Both the position numbers and the translations under genes were made by a program. A stretch of 62,191 bases of DNA from Desulfovibrionaceae bacterium (GTDB taxonomy: Bacteria; Desulfobacterota; Desulfovibrionia; Desulfovibrionales; Desulfovibrionaceae). The DNA is taken from NCBI GenBank assembly GCA_015709315.1, contig JACCQI010000019.1:1-62191 (forward strand), written 5' to 3'. Of this stretch, positions 7,469-15,818 are shown piece by piece; the first letter of the stretch is position 1; every line of letters starts with the position of its first letter. Below the pieces are notes generated by a model. The model worked only from the letters and a program-made list of their open reading frames with translations. It had not been told where the DNA came from and searched no databases.

Positions 7469-7693
7469 AAATGCTGGAACACCTCGCAACGAGGATACCA
7501 GACAACCTCAGCGGAGGGTGGGAGGAAATAGAGACCGAGTTCTTCCACGACATAATGGCGAATCGAGTCGCCACGCTCCAAGAAAGAGCACCGTGCGCCA
7601 ATACTGAACGCGCCAGGCCGTCATAAAGTGTATATTTTGAAATGTCAGGCCCTGGTGCAAAGCCGGAGAATCCGGCAGGGCGCACTTTTTTTT
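7469..7693 (+). ncRNA. Candidate structured non-coding RNA
   Basis: About 225 nt lie between a promoter-like pair and a T8 run with no plausible protein. Read as RNA the stretch folds into several short perfect hairpins: 7474-7501 (CTGG/CCAG closing CCTCG/CGAGG), 7506-7517 (CCTC/GAGG) and 7556-7573 (TGGCGA/TCGCCA). It ends in a multi-branch terminator: GTGCGCC 7593-7599 pairs with GGCGCAC 7679-7685, enclosing GCGCCAGG/CCTGGTGC (7610-7617/7651-7658) and GCCGGA-GAA-TCCGGC (7662-7676), followed by T8. No Rfam family was recognised; several GGA motifs make a CsrA-type target one possibility. Confidence 0.5.
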
Positions 7694-7721
7694 GCGCCCG
7701 CGGGAGAGCGGGCGGGAACGC

Positions 7722-7750
7722 TTGACATATTGCCGAGATAGTGTGGTAAG
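7722..7750 (+). promoter_or_regulatory. Promoter candidate for the GGDEF gene
   Basis: A perfect TTGACA (7722-7727) lies 17 bp before GGTAAG (7745-7750), a poor -10. It follows a 7-bp GC hairpin (7695-7701 with 7708-7714), so the cyclase gene appears to have a promoter separate from the candidate RNA. Confidence 0.4.
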
Positions 7751-7804
7751 TTGCCTGTGTCGGCTTGCGTTTCGCTTCCCGACCCCCCAGACAACGGACA
7801 CCGT

Positions 7805-8854
7805 ATGATTCGCACCGTCTGCACCAAGGACCTCTACCGCATCCTGAAGAACGCCGGTATCGACGACGACCCCGACTGGATGGCCGTCGTCCTGTTCGTC
7901 CGCAACCTGCTGCCCCGCCTGAGCGTGTACTCCGAAGAAAAAAAGGCCGAGGTGCAGCGGGAGATATGCGAGATGATCGCCCGGCGCGACTTTTCGGAAG
8001 AGGCGTACCAGTCCATCCTGGCCATGCTCGACATGTACGTCATGCAGACCATCGGCACCCTGGAGCTGGAGGAGGCCCTTGCCTTCGAGAAGCGGTCCGC
8101 CGCCCAACTCCTCAACGAAATGACCGAGATCATCGCCTCCATGCAGGGGGTCAGCGAGCGCCAGGCCGGGCGGCTGGACTCCTTCAGGGAGGACACCGTG
8201 GACATCATCGAGTCCGGGTCCAAACGCTCCCAGATCGTGTCCCGTGTCCGGGGGCGGTTCCAGGAGCTTATCCAGGAGTTCAAGACCGAGGCCGGTGAGT
8301 TGAACGCCAAGGCCGCCTATTTCGAGCGGACCGCCAATTTCGACCCCCTGCTCACCGCGCTGTACAACCGCCGGGTCTTCGACGCCTACGTGGAAGAGGC
8401 CGTGCTGGGCAGGGCGGACGACGCCGCGCCGCTGTCCATGATGATGATCGACGTGGACCACTTCAAGAACGTGAACGACGCCCACGGGCACCAGACGGGC
8501 GACGACGTGCTGCGCGCCCTCGCCCGGATCATCACGGCCCACGCCTCCCATTATGCCGGGTTCACGGCCCGCTACGGCGGCGAGGAGCTGGCCGTCGTCG
8601 TCAAGAACATGAGCCTCGACAACGCGGCCATCAAGGCCCAGGCCATCCGTTCGGACGTGGAGAACTACGACTTCCGCGCCCGCACCAACGGCAGGCTGGC
8701 CGAGGAATCCATCCAGTTCACCGTGTCCATCGGCGTGGCCCAGTGGCGGCCCGGATGGTCCGCCGCCGACCTGGTCAGTGCGGCGGACAACGCCCTGTAC
8801 CGGGCCAAGAATTCCGGCCGGAACAAGGTATGGGTCTACTCGGACGCAATCTAA
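7805..8854 (+). CDS. Diguanylate cyclase (GGDEF domain)
   Basis: The 349-residue cytosolic protein has an unrecognised helical N-terminal half (about 1-170). A C-terminal GGDEF domain follows, with FDPLLTALYNRRVF, the metal-binding MMMIDVDHFKNVND strand and the active-site RYGGEEL (GGEE at about 258-261). It should make cyclic di-GMP from GTP. The RxxD inhibitory site expected just before the active loop is not present (AGFTA instead), so product feedback is probably lost. ATG 7805 was preferred over 7751 because the domain start needs no extra residues. The next gene encodes an anchored periplasmic sensor-like protein. Confidence 0.87.
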   Translation: MIRTVCTKDLYRILKNAGIDDDPDWMAVVLFVRNLLPRLSVYSEEKKAEVQREICEMIARRDFSEEAYQSILAMLDMYVMQTIGTLELEEALAFEKRSAAQLLNEMTEIIASMQGVSERQAGRLDSFREDTVDIIESGSKRSQIVSRVRGRFQELIQEFKTEAGELNAKAAYFERTANFDPLLTALYNRRVFDAYVEEAVLGRADDAAPLSMMMIDVDHFKNVNDAHGHQTGDDVLRALARIITAHASHYAGFTARYGGEELAVVVKNMSLDNAAIKAQAIRSDVENYDFRARTNGRLAEESIQFTVSIGVAQWRPGWSAADLVSAADNALYRAKNSGRNKVWVYSDAI

Positions 8855-8874
8855 CCCCATCCGCAACCTTGGTC

Positions 8875-9969
8875 ATGCCCGCACGCCTTCTCTTGATGAT
8901 CCTTTTTCTTTTCGCGCTCGCCCGCGCGGCCCTGGCCGCCGATCCGGGCGTCCTGCTCCTGCACGGCGACGCCGGTCCCACGCCCTGGACCGACGGCCTG
9001 GCGGCCGGAGCGGTCGAAGAGGCGGGCGGTAAAGCCGCAATCCAGCGCGAATACCTCGGCGGCCTCGCCCACGACGCCGAGGCCGTGTACGACTTTGCCC
9101 AACGGCTGAAGGAGCGGCTTCACGGGCCGGTGCGGGTGGTGGTCGCCACGGACGCCACGGCCGCGGCCTTTGCGGCCAAATACCGTGAGGACCTGTTCCC
9201 GGAGGCGGCCATGGTGCTGGCCGGGGCGGACCGGATCGGCGCGGACAGGCTGACCCTGTGCGGGGAGTGCGCGGCCCTGGGGTTTGAAACCGACCTGGAC
9301 GGGACCCTTGACCTGATTTTCGCCCTGCGGCCGGGCACGCGGCTGGTGGCGGGCATTGCGGACGGCACACCGGCGGGGCGGGCCGCCAGGGAAAGCCTGA
9401 AGCGGGCCATGGAGCGGCGCCGGAACAAGGCGACGCTCATATTCCCCGGCCACGAGCCGGGCGACGACAACGGCCTGGACCTCGACGGGCTGGCCGACGT
9501 CCTGTCCAATATGCCGAGCCACGGCGTGGCCGTGCTGCTCCGCTTTGCCGAGGACAACGCCGGAAGCCCGGTGGACGCAGGGCGGCTGTACCATGTGCTG
9601 GAAACGCGCCTGGGCTCGCCGGTGTTCGTGCTCACGGACGCCATGCTCGGCTCCGGGGTGGCGGGAGGCGTGCTGGTCACGGGCCGGGAAACGGGACGCC
9701 GGGCCGTACGCCTGGCGCAGCGCATCCTAGCCGGGGAGCCGGTCCGGGAAATGCTGCCGGAGCCGGTCAAGGCGCAAACCGTGCTCGACGGCACGGCCCT
9801 GGCGCGGTTCGGCATGCGGCCCGTGGACGGGGCCATCGTGGTCAACCGGCCCGCCGCGCCGGAAACGACGGACGGACTGGCCCCTGGCTTTGCGCCCTTG
9901 GTTTTGGCGATCCTGCTGGCCTTTGTGGCCGCGCTGTTCCTGCTGCGCCGCTACAGGCAGAACAGGTAG
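8875..9969 (+). CDS. ABC-substrate-binding-like periplasmic sensor with C-terminal anchor
   Basis: The 364-residue protein has a signal peptide (1-22), then a two-lobed domain like the PF04392 ABC-type substrate-binding family (GDAGPTPWTDGL, VVATDATAAAF, PVFVLTDAMLGSG, GVLVTGRETGRRAV). One transmembrane helix follows near 335-357 and the chain ends with RRYRQNR. In relatives this domain is commonly the extracytoplasmic sensor of a histidine kinase; here the chain stops right after the membrane helix. It starts 20 bp after the diguanylate cyclase gene, so it may gate that enzyme in trans. The 3' end overlaps a small minus-strand gene. Confidence 0.7.
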   Translation: MPARLLLMILFLFALARAALAADPGVLLLHGDAGPTPWTDGLAAGAVEEAGGKAAIQREYLGGLAHDAEAVYDFAQRLKERLHGPVRVVVATDATAAAFAAKYREDLFPEAAMVLAGADRIGADRLTLCGECAALGFETDLDGTLDLIFALRPGTRLVAGIADGTPAGRAARESLKRAMERRRNKATLIFPGHEPGDDNGLDLDGLADVLSNMPSHGVAVLLRFAEDNAGSPVDAGRLYHVLETRLGSPVFVLTDAMLGSGVAGGVLVTGRETGRRAVRLAQRILAGEPVREMLPEPVKAQTVLDGTALARFGMRPVDGAIVVNRPAAPETTDGLAPGFAPLVLAILLAFVAALFLLRRYRQNR

Positions 9970-10109
9970 GTCACGTCCAGCACCATCTGCACGGCGGCCG
10001 CCCCCACGGCGACCAGCGCCATGTTTCGGGTCGAACGCCTCACATGGCCGTGAAGCGCATCCAGCCGGGCCACGGCCTCTTCGGGCGTGATATTGGTAAT
10101 CCAAAGCAT
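9951..10109 (-). CDS. 52-residue membrane micro-protein
   Basis: The reading frame MLWITNITPEEAVARLDALH... has 52 codons. AAGGAGG is placed 7 bp before the ATG, which strongly supports translation. Residues 28-50 form one hydrophobic helix preceded by the basic stretch HVRRSTR, so the N-terminus is probably cytoplasmic. It lies 89 bp downstream of the chemoreceptor gene on the same strand and overlaps the end of the convergent sensor gene by 19 bp. Function unknown. The size and layout resemble the micro-protein at 48475-48633. Confidence 0.65.
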   Translation of the reverse strand: MLWITNITPEEAVARLDALHGHVRRSTRNMALVAVGAAAVQMVLDVTYLFCL

Positions 10110-10198
10110 GGTTGCGTCCTCCTTGAATTCGATCTCCTTAACAGCCCGGCATGGCGCTTCCGCGCCCGCCCTGCGGCCGTATCATCACGAAAACGCGG

Positions 10199-12781
10199 CT
10201 AGGCGGCCGAAGAAAGCTCCATTTCCGGCTCGCCGTGGCGGACGTCCACGGCCAGGACGCCCACAATCGCTTCCACCCCGTCCCTGACGGGTGCGGAAAT
10301 GGTCAGGCAGTAGTCCTCGATGGCCTCGGAATAGTAGATGTTGGAGATGAAGGTCTCGCTGGTCCGCATGGGTTCCCTGAACCAATCAAGGTGCGACCTG
10401 TCGGACCCCTTGCCGCCCTCGGCCCTGGCCGCCGACGCGGCGTGGGCGGCGGCGAAATCCGTCGCCTGGATGCCCCGCCCGTCCGTGACCCAGGCCATTT
10501 CCAGGCACGGGTCGGCCAGCACGATCCGCTCCAGGACGGCGAACACCTTGGCCGCGTCCCTTGAGGCCAGTTCCGGCGTCCGGGCCAGGTCGGCCACATT
10601 TTTCTGGACCGTGCCCTCGCCGAGCAGCATGAACAGCCCGTAGAGCTTGGACAGGGTGTCGATCTGCCCGGTCAGTTCGCCGATGGCCCCGCTGGTCTGG
10701 CCCACGGCTTCGGCGGTCTTGGAGGACACGCCGTCCACCTCGCCGACGGCCCGGTTGATCTCCTCGCCCACCGTGGACTGCTGGGTTCCGGCGGCCGCGA
10801 TGGCCTGCACCTGGCGGGTGGTGGCGTCGAAGAACTCCATGATCTCGTTCAAGGCCCGTCCCGATTCCCCGGCCAGGTCGTTGGCGACCTCGACCCGTTC
10901 GGCGGCCAGGTCCATTTCCTCGATGTTGGCGCGCACGTCGGACTGGATGCCCGCAATGGACGCGCCCACCTCGCGGGTGGCGTCCATGGTCTTCTCGGCC
11001 AGCTTGCGGACCTCGTCGGCGACCACCGCGAACCCGCGCCCGGCCTCGCCCGCGCGGGCCGCCTCGATGGCGGCGTTGAGCGCCAGCAGGTTGGTCTGGT
11101 CCGCGATGTCCGAGATGACGTTCATGACCTTGCCGATGGAATCCGCCTTGGACCCGAGGCTGGCCACCTTGCCCTTGAGCCGGGAGGTGATGGCGTGGAC
11201 GTCCCCGATGGACCGGACGGTCCTGCGAACCACTTCGGACCCGTCCTCGGCCCGCCGCCGGGCCTCCTGGGCGTCCTTGTACGCGGTCTCGGCATTGGCC
11301 GCGACCTCCCGGATGGACACGGCCAGTTGGTCCATGGACGCGGCCGTGGTCTCCACCCTGGCGCTCAGGCTGTTGGCCCCTTCGAGAATCCGGCCGGACT
11401 CGGCGTTGACCGTGGCCGAGGCATCCTTCATGCCCGCGACCACGGCTTCCAGCATTCCGGCGGCCTGGAGCATGCCCTCGCGCTGGGACCGGGCCGCGTC
11501 GCTCCGCGCCTGTTTTTCGCGCTCGGCGCGCTCCACGGCCACCTCGGCCTCGGCCGCGCGGACCTCGGCCAGCTCGGACGCGGCCTCGGCTTCCTGCATC
11601 TTGTCCGCCAGGGTGCGGACCATACGCTCGATGGCCGTGGCCACATGCCCAAGCTCCGCCTTGAACGCGCCCGGCTCGGCGTCCAGGTCGCCGTCGGCCA
11701 CCCGGCCCGCATACCGCCGCAGCCGTTCCAGCGGCTTGAGGAGGGAAAAACGGAGAAAAAACAGGGCGACCAGAACGATGCACACCACCGACCCGGCGGC
11801 CGTCACATAGGCCGCGTTTTCCAGCCGGTCCACCGGAGCCAGGGCCTCGGAGGCGTCAACCTTGGTCACCAGGCCCCAGGAGACATCGCCCATCCTCACC
11901 GGCGCATAGGCCGCCAGAACCTTGCGGCCCCGGTAGTCCAGGGCCTCCATGCTGCCGGTCTCCCCGGCCAGGGCCTTGGCCAGGTACGCGGCGTTCAGCC
12001 GTCCGAGACGGGTGTTCGCGAAAGAGGCGGACACGCTGTGCCCCTCGGGATCGGAGTACAGGTCCGAGCGCATCAGCCCGTCCTGGCCCACCAGGTACGC
12101 CTCGCCGGATTCGCCCATGCCCGCGCGGGCGCTCATCACCCCATTCACGGAGTCCATGGGAATGCGCAGCACGGCCGCGCCCTCGATGGCCCCTCCGTAC
12201 CGCCGAACCGGTGCGGCGATGAAGGCGCACGGCAGCCCGTCGAGCGGCTGGTGGGGGTGGAAGTCAACGATCACGGTCTCGCCCTTGAGGGCGCGCTTCC
12301 AGGCGGCGGGCAGGCAGCTCCCGGACAGGGGGCCGTTGACCAAATCCTCGCCCAGCTCCGCGCCCCCGGCCGAGGAAAAGACCACCCGCCCGGCGTCGTC
12401 CAGAATCAGGGCGTCGCTATAGCCGCGCACCTTGATCCACGGCTCGATCTCCGGCGCTACCTGCCTGATGGCGTGGGCGAAATCCTCGTTGGCCACGTCC
12501 ATCCGCCTGCCGGGCTTGGCCTCGTAGAAGATGATGTCCCGCAGCCGGACCAGGGCGCTGTACACGTACCGCGCCTCGGAAAACATGGCGATGTCCTTGC
12601 GCCACTCCCGGCTCAGGGCCTCCATGTCGTGCAGCTTGGCCTCCCGAAGGGCAACCAGCTTGCTGAAAGCCTCCTCCTTGAGGCTGTCGGAGGCGGTATG
12701 CACGCTGTAGACGGCCATCCCGCCCAGGGGCAGAACGCCTATCAGCAGACAAAACACGAGGATCTTGACGCTCAGTTTCAT
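10199..12781 (-). CDS. Methyl-accepting chemotaxis protein with C-terminal Cache-like domain
   Basis: The 860-residue receptor has TM1 (7-27), a periplasmic dCache-like sensor (about 30-320), TM2 (324-344), HAMP and a coiled-coil segment (345-470). The MCP signalling domain follows, with the hairpin tip [19 protein letters not shown]. Unusually, about 145 more residues follow (about 715-860): [43 protein letters not shown] and GVLAVDV, the pattern of a second Cache/PDC ligand domain, here in the cytoplasm. The start at 12781 follows a GGGGGAACC site. Palindromic operators lie upstream (12829-12925). Confidence 0.9.
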   Translation of the reverse strand: MKLSVKILVFCLLIGVLPLGGMAVYSVHTASDSLKEEAFSKLVALREAKLHDMEALSREWRKDIAMFSEARYVYSALVRLRDIIFYEAKPGRRMDVANEDFAHAIRQVAPEIEPWIKVRGYSDALILDDAGRVVFSSAGGAELGEDLVNGPLSGSCLPAAWKRALKGETVIVDFHPHQPLDGLPCAFIAAPVRRYGGAIEGAAVLRIPMDSVNGVMSARAGMGESGEAYLVGQDGLMRSDLYSDPEGHSVSASFANTRLGRLNAAYLAKALAGETGSMEALDYRGRKVLAAYAPVRMGDVSWGLVTKVDASEALAPVDRLENAAYVTAAGSVVCIVLVALFFLRFSLLKPLERLRRYAGRVADGDLDAEPGAFKAELGHVATAIERMVRTLADKMQEAEAASELAEVRAAEAEVAVERAEREKQARSDAARSQREGMLQAAGMLEAVVAGMKDASATVNAESGRILEGANSLSARVETTAASMDQLAVSIREVAANAETAYKDAQEARRRAEDGSEVVRRTVRSIGDVHAITSRLKGKVASLGSKADSIGKVMNVISDIADQTNLLALNAAIEAARAGEAGRGFAVVADEVRKLAEKTMDATREVGASIAGIQSDVRANIEEMDLAAERVEVANDLAGESGRALNEIMEFFDATTRQVQAIAAAGTQQSTVGEEINRAVGEVDGVSSKTAEAVGQTSGAIGELTGQIDTLSKLYGLFMLLGEGTVQKNVADLARTPELASRDAAKVFAVLERIVLADPCLEMAWVTDGRGIQATDFAAAHAASAARAEGGKGSDRSHLDWFREPMRTSETFISNIYYSEAIEDYCLTISAPVRDGVEAIVGVLAVDVRHGEPEMELSSAA

Positions 12782-12828
12782 GGTTCCCCCTCTCTCATGT
12801 TGAGGGGGAAACACTAGCCGCAACAAAA

Positions 12829-12870
12829 AACAAATCGACCTGATTTGTTACAGGCAGACGACGGTACCGT
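12829..12870. promoter_or_regulatory. Two palindromes upstream of the chemoreceptor gene
   Basis: AACAAATC (12829-12836) and GATTTGTT (12842-12849) form a perfect 8-bp inverted repeat with a 5-bp spacer. A perfect 10-bp palindrome ACGGTACCGT follows at 12861-12870. Both lie within 90 bp of the receptor start and are likely protein-binding sites. Confidence 0.45.
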
Positions 12871-12889
12871 GACTCTTGGCGAACAATTC

Positions 12890-12925
12890 AGTTACGATTA
12901 ATGGTAACTATAACCATAAGTTACC
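12890..12925. promoter_or_regulatory. Triple GTAACT-type operator array
   Basis: Three half-sites alternate in orientation: AGTTAC (12890-12895), GGTAACT (12903-12909) and AGTTACC (12919-12925). The last two make a perfect 7-bp inverted repeat with a 9-bp spacer. The array sits just after the stop of the small membrane protein gene and before the chemoreceptor promoter. Confidence 0.45.
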
Positions 12926-12927
12926 CT

Positions 12928-13155
12928 TTATCCGTCCAAAACGGCGAACAGGGCGGCCAGGCCCCAGAGCAGGGCGCAGGCCGTGGCCGTGGCCGGGATC
13001 ATCCACCACCGGAGCTGCACCGGCCGACCTCTCAGAGTGAAGGCCGCGCAGCAGCTGAACAGGGACAGGACCATCCGGGCCAGCAGGCCGGACGCGGCCA
13101 GGGCGGGCAGGGCCGCCACCCAGAACAGGGGATCGGTAAGCCAGTCTGAGCGCAC
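12928..13155 (-). CDS. Small two-helix membrane protein
   Basis: The 75-residue protein starts with GTG at 13155, three bases after the stop of the diadenylate-cyclase-like gene, so the two are very likely co-translated. It has two hydrophobic helices (about 10-38 and 50-72) joined by a short basic loop with RGRPVQLRWW. No family was recognised. Its place in the operon suggests a membrane partner for the upstream cyclase-like protein. Confidence 0.6.
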   Translation of the reverse strand: MRSDWLTDPLFWVAALPALAASGLLARMVLSLFSCCAAFTLRGRPVQLRWWMIPATATACALLWGLAALFAVLDG

Positions 13156-13158
13156 GGG

Positions 13159-14583
13159 TCAGCTCATTACCCACTCGGCGAGCAGGGGAGGGCGGGACAG
13201 CCCGCGAACCGGCCCGTACTGGCACAGGGCGGTCAGCTCGACGCCGTTCTTGATGATGGAGACCGGCCGGTCGGCGGAAACGACCACCACGATGATGTCC
13301 TCGTGCTCGGCCGTAAACCGGAGCGCGGAATTGAAGCGCGCGCCGCGCGCCCGATTCTCGCCCGGCACGCAGCGGCCGTCCATGAGGCAGCCGAACCCGT
13401 GCAGATGAAGGTCCCGGCAGATATGGAGCGCGCCGTCCAGCTTGGCCAGGGAGCAGGCGAGCTTGAGCTGGCTGGATTCCTGGAGGTCGAGCGGTTCCAC
13501 GAAATGCTGGCCCGACATGGCCAGCCGGTTGTGACCGGTGTCCACCACCAACGTGCAGCCGTGCTTGCGGTCGCGCGCCCGGTTGACCATCATGGACACG
13601 ATCTGCATCAGCTGGTGCTGGGTCTCCATGTCCATGTCCGATTCGAGCAGCTGCTCTTCGAGCTGGACCAGGTTGGCGCGCAGGTTGGACGAATGGAACC
13701 GGCCGTCAGCGAAGCTGCACACCAGGTCGTCCTTGATCCACAGGAATCCGTAGGTGCCGGAGAACTGGGCCGCCAGGTACGCGCCCGGCATGGGGCCGAT
13801 GGCGATGCCGAGCACGGTGGACCCGTCGGACACCAGCACGCGCCCGGAATCCTCCACGGCCTGCAAGAGCTTGCGAACGTGCTTGGTGTCCGCCAGCCGG
13901 GGCTGCTCGTGGGCCGGGAACCGGCAGATGAAGCGGACCTGGTCCAGCTGGCTCGGCTCCACCACCACCATGCGCCCGCGCGGCCAGGCCCCTTCCTCCT
14001 TGGTGGCGGACAGGCAGATGATCGCGTCCAGGAAGGGGTAGACGCGGATGTGGGTGTCCAGCCAGCCCATGCGCGACCGCTCGTCCACGATGAAGTTGCG
14101 GACAGCGTGGGTGCCGCAGTGCTGGAGCATGAACCCGGCGGTGTCCAGATTCATCACGTTGCAGGTTTCGAAATTCTGGGAAATGAGTTCGGACGCATAC
14201 TCCAGCCAATTGCGCGTGGGCCCCAGGGAACACATGTCCGGGTGCTCCTCGGTGAACCACATCTGGTAGTGCATGGACCGGGAGCGAGCGCCCTGACTGA
14301 TGAGACCGGCCAGGTCCAGGCCGGACTCCTCCTGGGTGATGACCTTCAGCTCCTGGCCCTCGGGCGCCACGCCCCGCCACCTGGAGGAATACAGGTAGTA
14401 GTCGCGCAGCTTGGGCTCATGGCCTTCCAACAGATCCTGCGGGTCCCAGATGCGCGGCGGGGATTTCTCCCGCCGGGCATAGATGACCGCTGCCCGGCTC
14501 TGTTGGGAAAAATGCGACAACCCCTCGCGCAGACCGTCCAAGATATGGAAAATGCAGACACTTTCAAAAGAAGCTTCGTTCAT
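13159..14583 (-). CDS. Diadenylate-cyclase (DAC/DisA_N)-domain protein with N-terminal sensor
   Basis: The C-terminal region of this 474-residue protein matches the DAC fold that makes cyclic di-AMP: LDGALHI (D383-G-A), GARFNSAL (414-421) and a VVVVSADRPVSII strand pair. The canonical RHR after the glycine is RFN here, so activity or nucleotide choice may differ. The first 340 residues are unlike DisA or CdaA. They resemble the sensor modules described for DAC proteins in Gram-negative bacteria (DACNV-type); this assignment is from memory. No membrane helix is seen in it. ATG 14601 is an alternative start. Confidence 0.68.
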   Translation of the reverse strand: MNEASFESVCIFHILDGLREGLSHFSQQSRAAVIYARREKSPPRIWDPQDLLEGHEPKLRDYYLYSSRWRGVAPEGQELKVITQEESGLDLAGLISQGARSRSMHYQMWFTEEHPDMCSLGPTRNWLEYASELISQNFETCNVMNLDTAGFMLQHCGTHAVRNFIVDERSRMGWLDTHIRVYPFLDAIICLSATKEEGAWPRGRMVVVEPSQLDQVRFICRFPAHEQPRLADTKHVRKLLQAVEDSGRVLVSDGSTVLGIAIGPMPGAYLAAQFSGTYGFLWIKDDLVCSFADGRFHSSNLRANLVQLEEQLLESDMDMETQHQLMQIVSMMVNRARDRKHGCTLVVDTGHNRLAMSGQHFVEPLDLQESSQLKLACSLAKLDGALHICRDLHLHGFGCLMDGRCVPGENRARGARFNSALRFTAEHEDIIVVVVSADRPVSIIKNGVELTALCQYGPVRGLSRPPLLAEWVMS

Positions 14584-14724
14584 TCCCGGCCCCCGATGCA
14601 TTCCGGCTCTACGATCTTCGCAAAATCTATGACAGAAGTCTCAAGAATGTCCAGAAAAGTCTTCCGGCACGGCCGGTTGCGAGCGGAGGGGGGCGGCGGA
14701 AGCTCGCCCGGCTCCCTTCGGGGA

Positions 14725-14800
14725 GGCCAGGGCGCGGCCCTTGTCCCGCACTTTGAAATCCCGTGCCGCGCCCCTTCCCCCGATCGCCGGAGGCAAAAGC
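14725..14800 (-). terminator. Terminator-like hairpin with partial dispersed repeat (copy E)
   Basis: On the minus strand, after the VOC-HAD gene, GCCTCCGGCGATCGGGGG is followed by a 9-bp stem (14765-14773 with 14730-14738). The leading block matches the start of copies A and C but the hairpin is different. It probably terminates the VOC-HAD transcript. Confidence 0.45.
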
Positions 14801-14805
14801 CCCAT

Positions 14806-15597
14806 CTACCCCCGTCCGGCTGTCAGGACGTCGGCCAGTTCGCGGATGACGCCGTAGCCGCCGGGGACCTCGGTGATGTAGTCGGCCAGGGCGAGAATGG
14901 AGGGATGGGAGTCCGCCGGGGCCGCCTTGAACCCGGCCAGGCCCATGGCGTCGGCGTCGTTGACGTCGTTGCCCACGTAGAGGATGTCGGCCACGGAAAT
15001 GGCCCGTTTCTCGGCCAGTTCGATCAGGGCCGACCCTTTGTCCCGGATGCCGTGGATGGCTTCCAGCCCGATCTTGTCGGCGCGGGCCTTGACCACGGGA
15101 TTGGCCTCGGTGGAAAGGATGACCTGCTCCAGGCCGAGGGAGCGGATCATGCCCACGCCCAGGCCGTCGGAACGGTCGGCGCGCACGGATTCGCGGCCGT
15201 CCTGGTCCACGGACACCAGATTGTCGGTCATGACCCCGTCGAAATCGTAGACCACCAGTTTGATTCGGTCGGCGCCATCCAGGCCGCGCCGGGCCAGGGA
15301 GAGCATTTCGCCGTCCGGGCCGAGATAGAGCGGGGCGTCGCCCATGAGCTTTTCCGCGCGGCCGCCGCCGTTGTTCAGTATGGCGTCCACGGCCTTGTCC
15401 ACGTCCGCCACCTCGATGGTCACGATGACGCAGCCCCCGGCGGTGGTGTCGGCCACCTCCACCAGACGCAGGGACTGGCCGAACGGCCCCAAGAGCAGGC
15501 CGTCCCAGGCCGGGGCGAATCCCAATGCCCGGTCATAGAACCGGGCGGACTTGTCGATGTTCCTGACCAGCAGGGTCACGGGAGGGTAGGCGGCCAT
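14806..15597 (-). CDS. VOC-domain / KdsC-like HAD phosphatase fusion
   Basis: The 263-residue protein is a fusion. Residues about 1-105 form a glyoxalase/VOC-type domain (VTLLVRNIDKSARFYDRALGF, then SLRLVEVAD). Residues about 110-263 are a class C0 HAD phosphatase of the KdsC/NeuAc-9-phosphatase type: DFDGVMTDN with the nucleophile Asp, ILSTE, a conserved Lys in RDKGSAL, and VGNDVNDADAM. KdsC dephosphorylates KDO-8-phosphate in lipopolysaccharide synthesis; the actual sugar phosphate here is unknown. The VOC half keeps few metal ligands and may be structural or regulatory. It stands alone. Confidence 0.82.
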   Translation of the reverse strand: MAAYPPVTLLVRNIDKSARFYDRALGFAPAWDGLLLGPFGQSLRLVEVADTTAGGCVIVTIEVADVDKAVDAILNNGGGRAEKLMGDAPLYLGPDGEMLSLARRGLDGADRIKLVVYDFDGVMTDNLVSVDQDGRESVRADRSDGLGVGMIRSLGLEQVILSTEANPVVKARADKIGLEAIHGIRDKGSALIELAEKRAISVADILYVGNDVNDADAMGLAGFKAAPADSHPSILALADYITEVPGGYGVIRELADVLTAGRG

Positions 15598-15818
15598 ATC
15601 AGCTCCTTTTTCAGCGGTTTGCCGGGCAGATTACCCTGCCTCGCGTTCTGGCGCAAGCCATCCCGCGCCCATTCTCCGGCTCCGGCCCGAAGACGCGCTC
15701 CAAAGCCGGGGACTCCTGGACCCGCCGAAAGGCGATCGACTGGTGCATAGCCGACTATATATTGATATATAGTCGGCTAACGAAATACTTATCCCACTGG
15801 TATGAAAGAGAAAAGAAC

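Noticed and set aside
7651-7685. GCAAAGCC at 7657-7664 suggested a cyclic di-GMP (GEMM) riboswitch before the GGDEF gene
   Set aside because: The other conserved GEMM segments (GGGCAAACC and the tetraloop-receptor side) are absent, and the structure ends in a terminator with the cyclase promoter downstream.
7469-7693. 6S RNA
   Set aside because: Size fits, but the sequence folds into many short hairpins and the two ends do not form a long closing rod with a central bubble.
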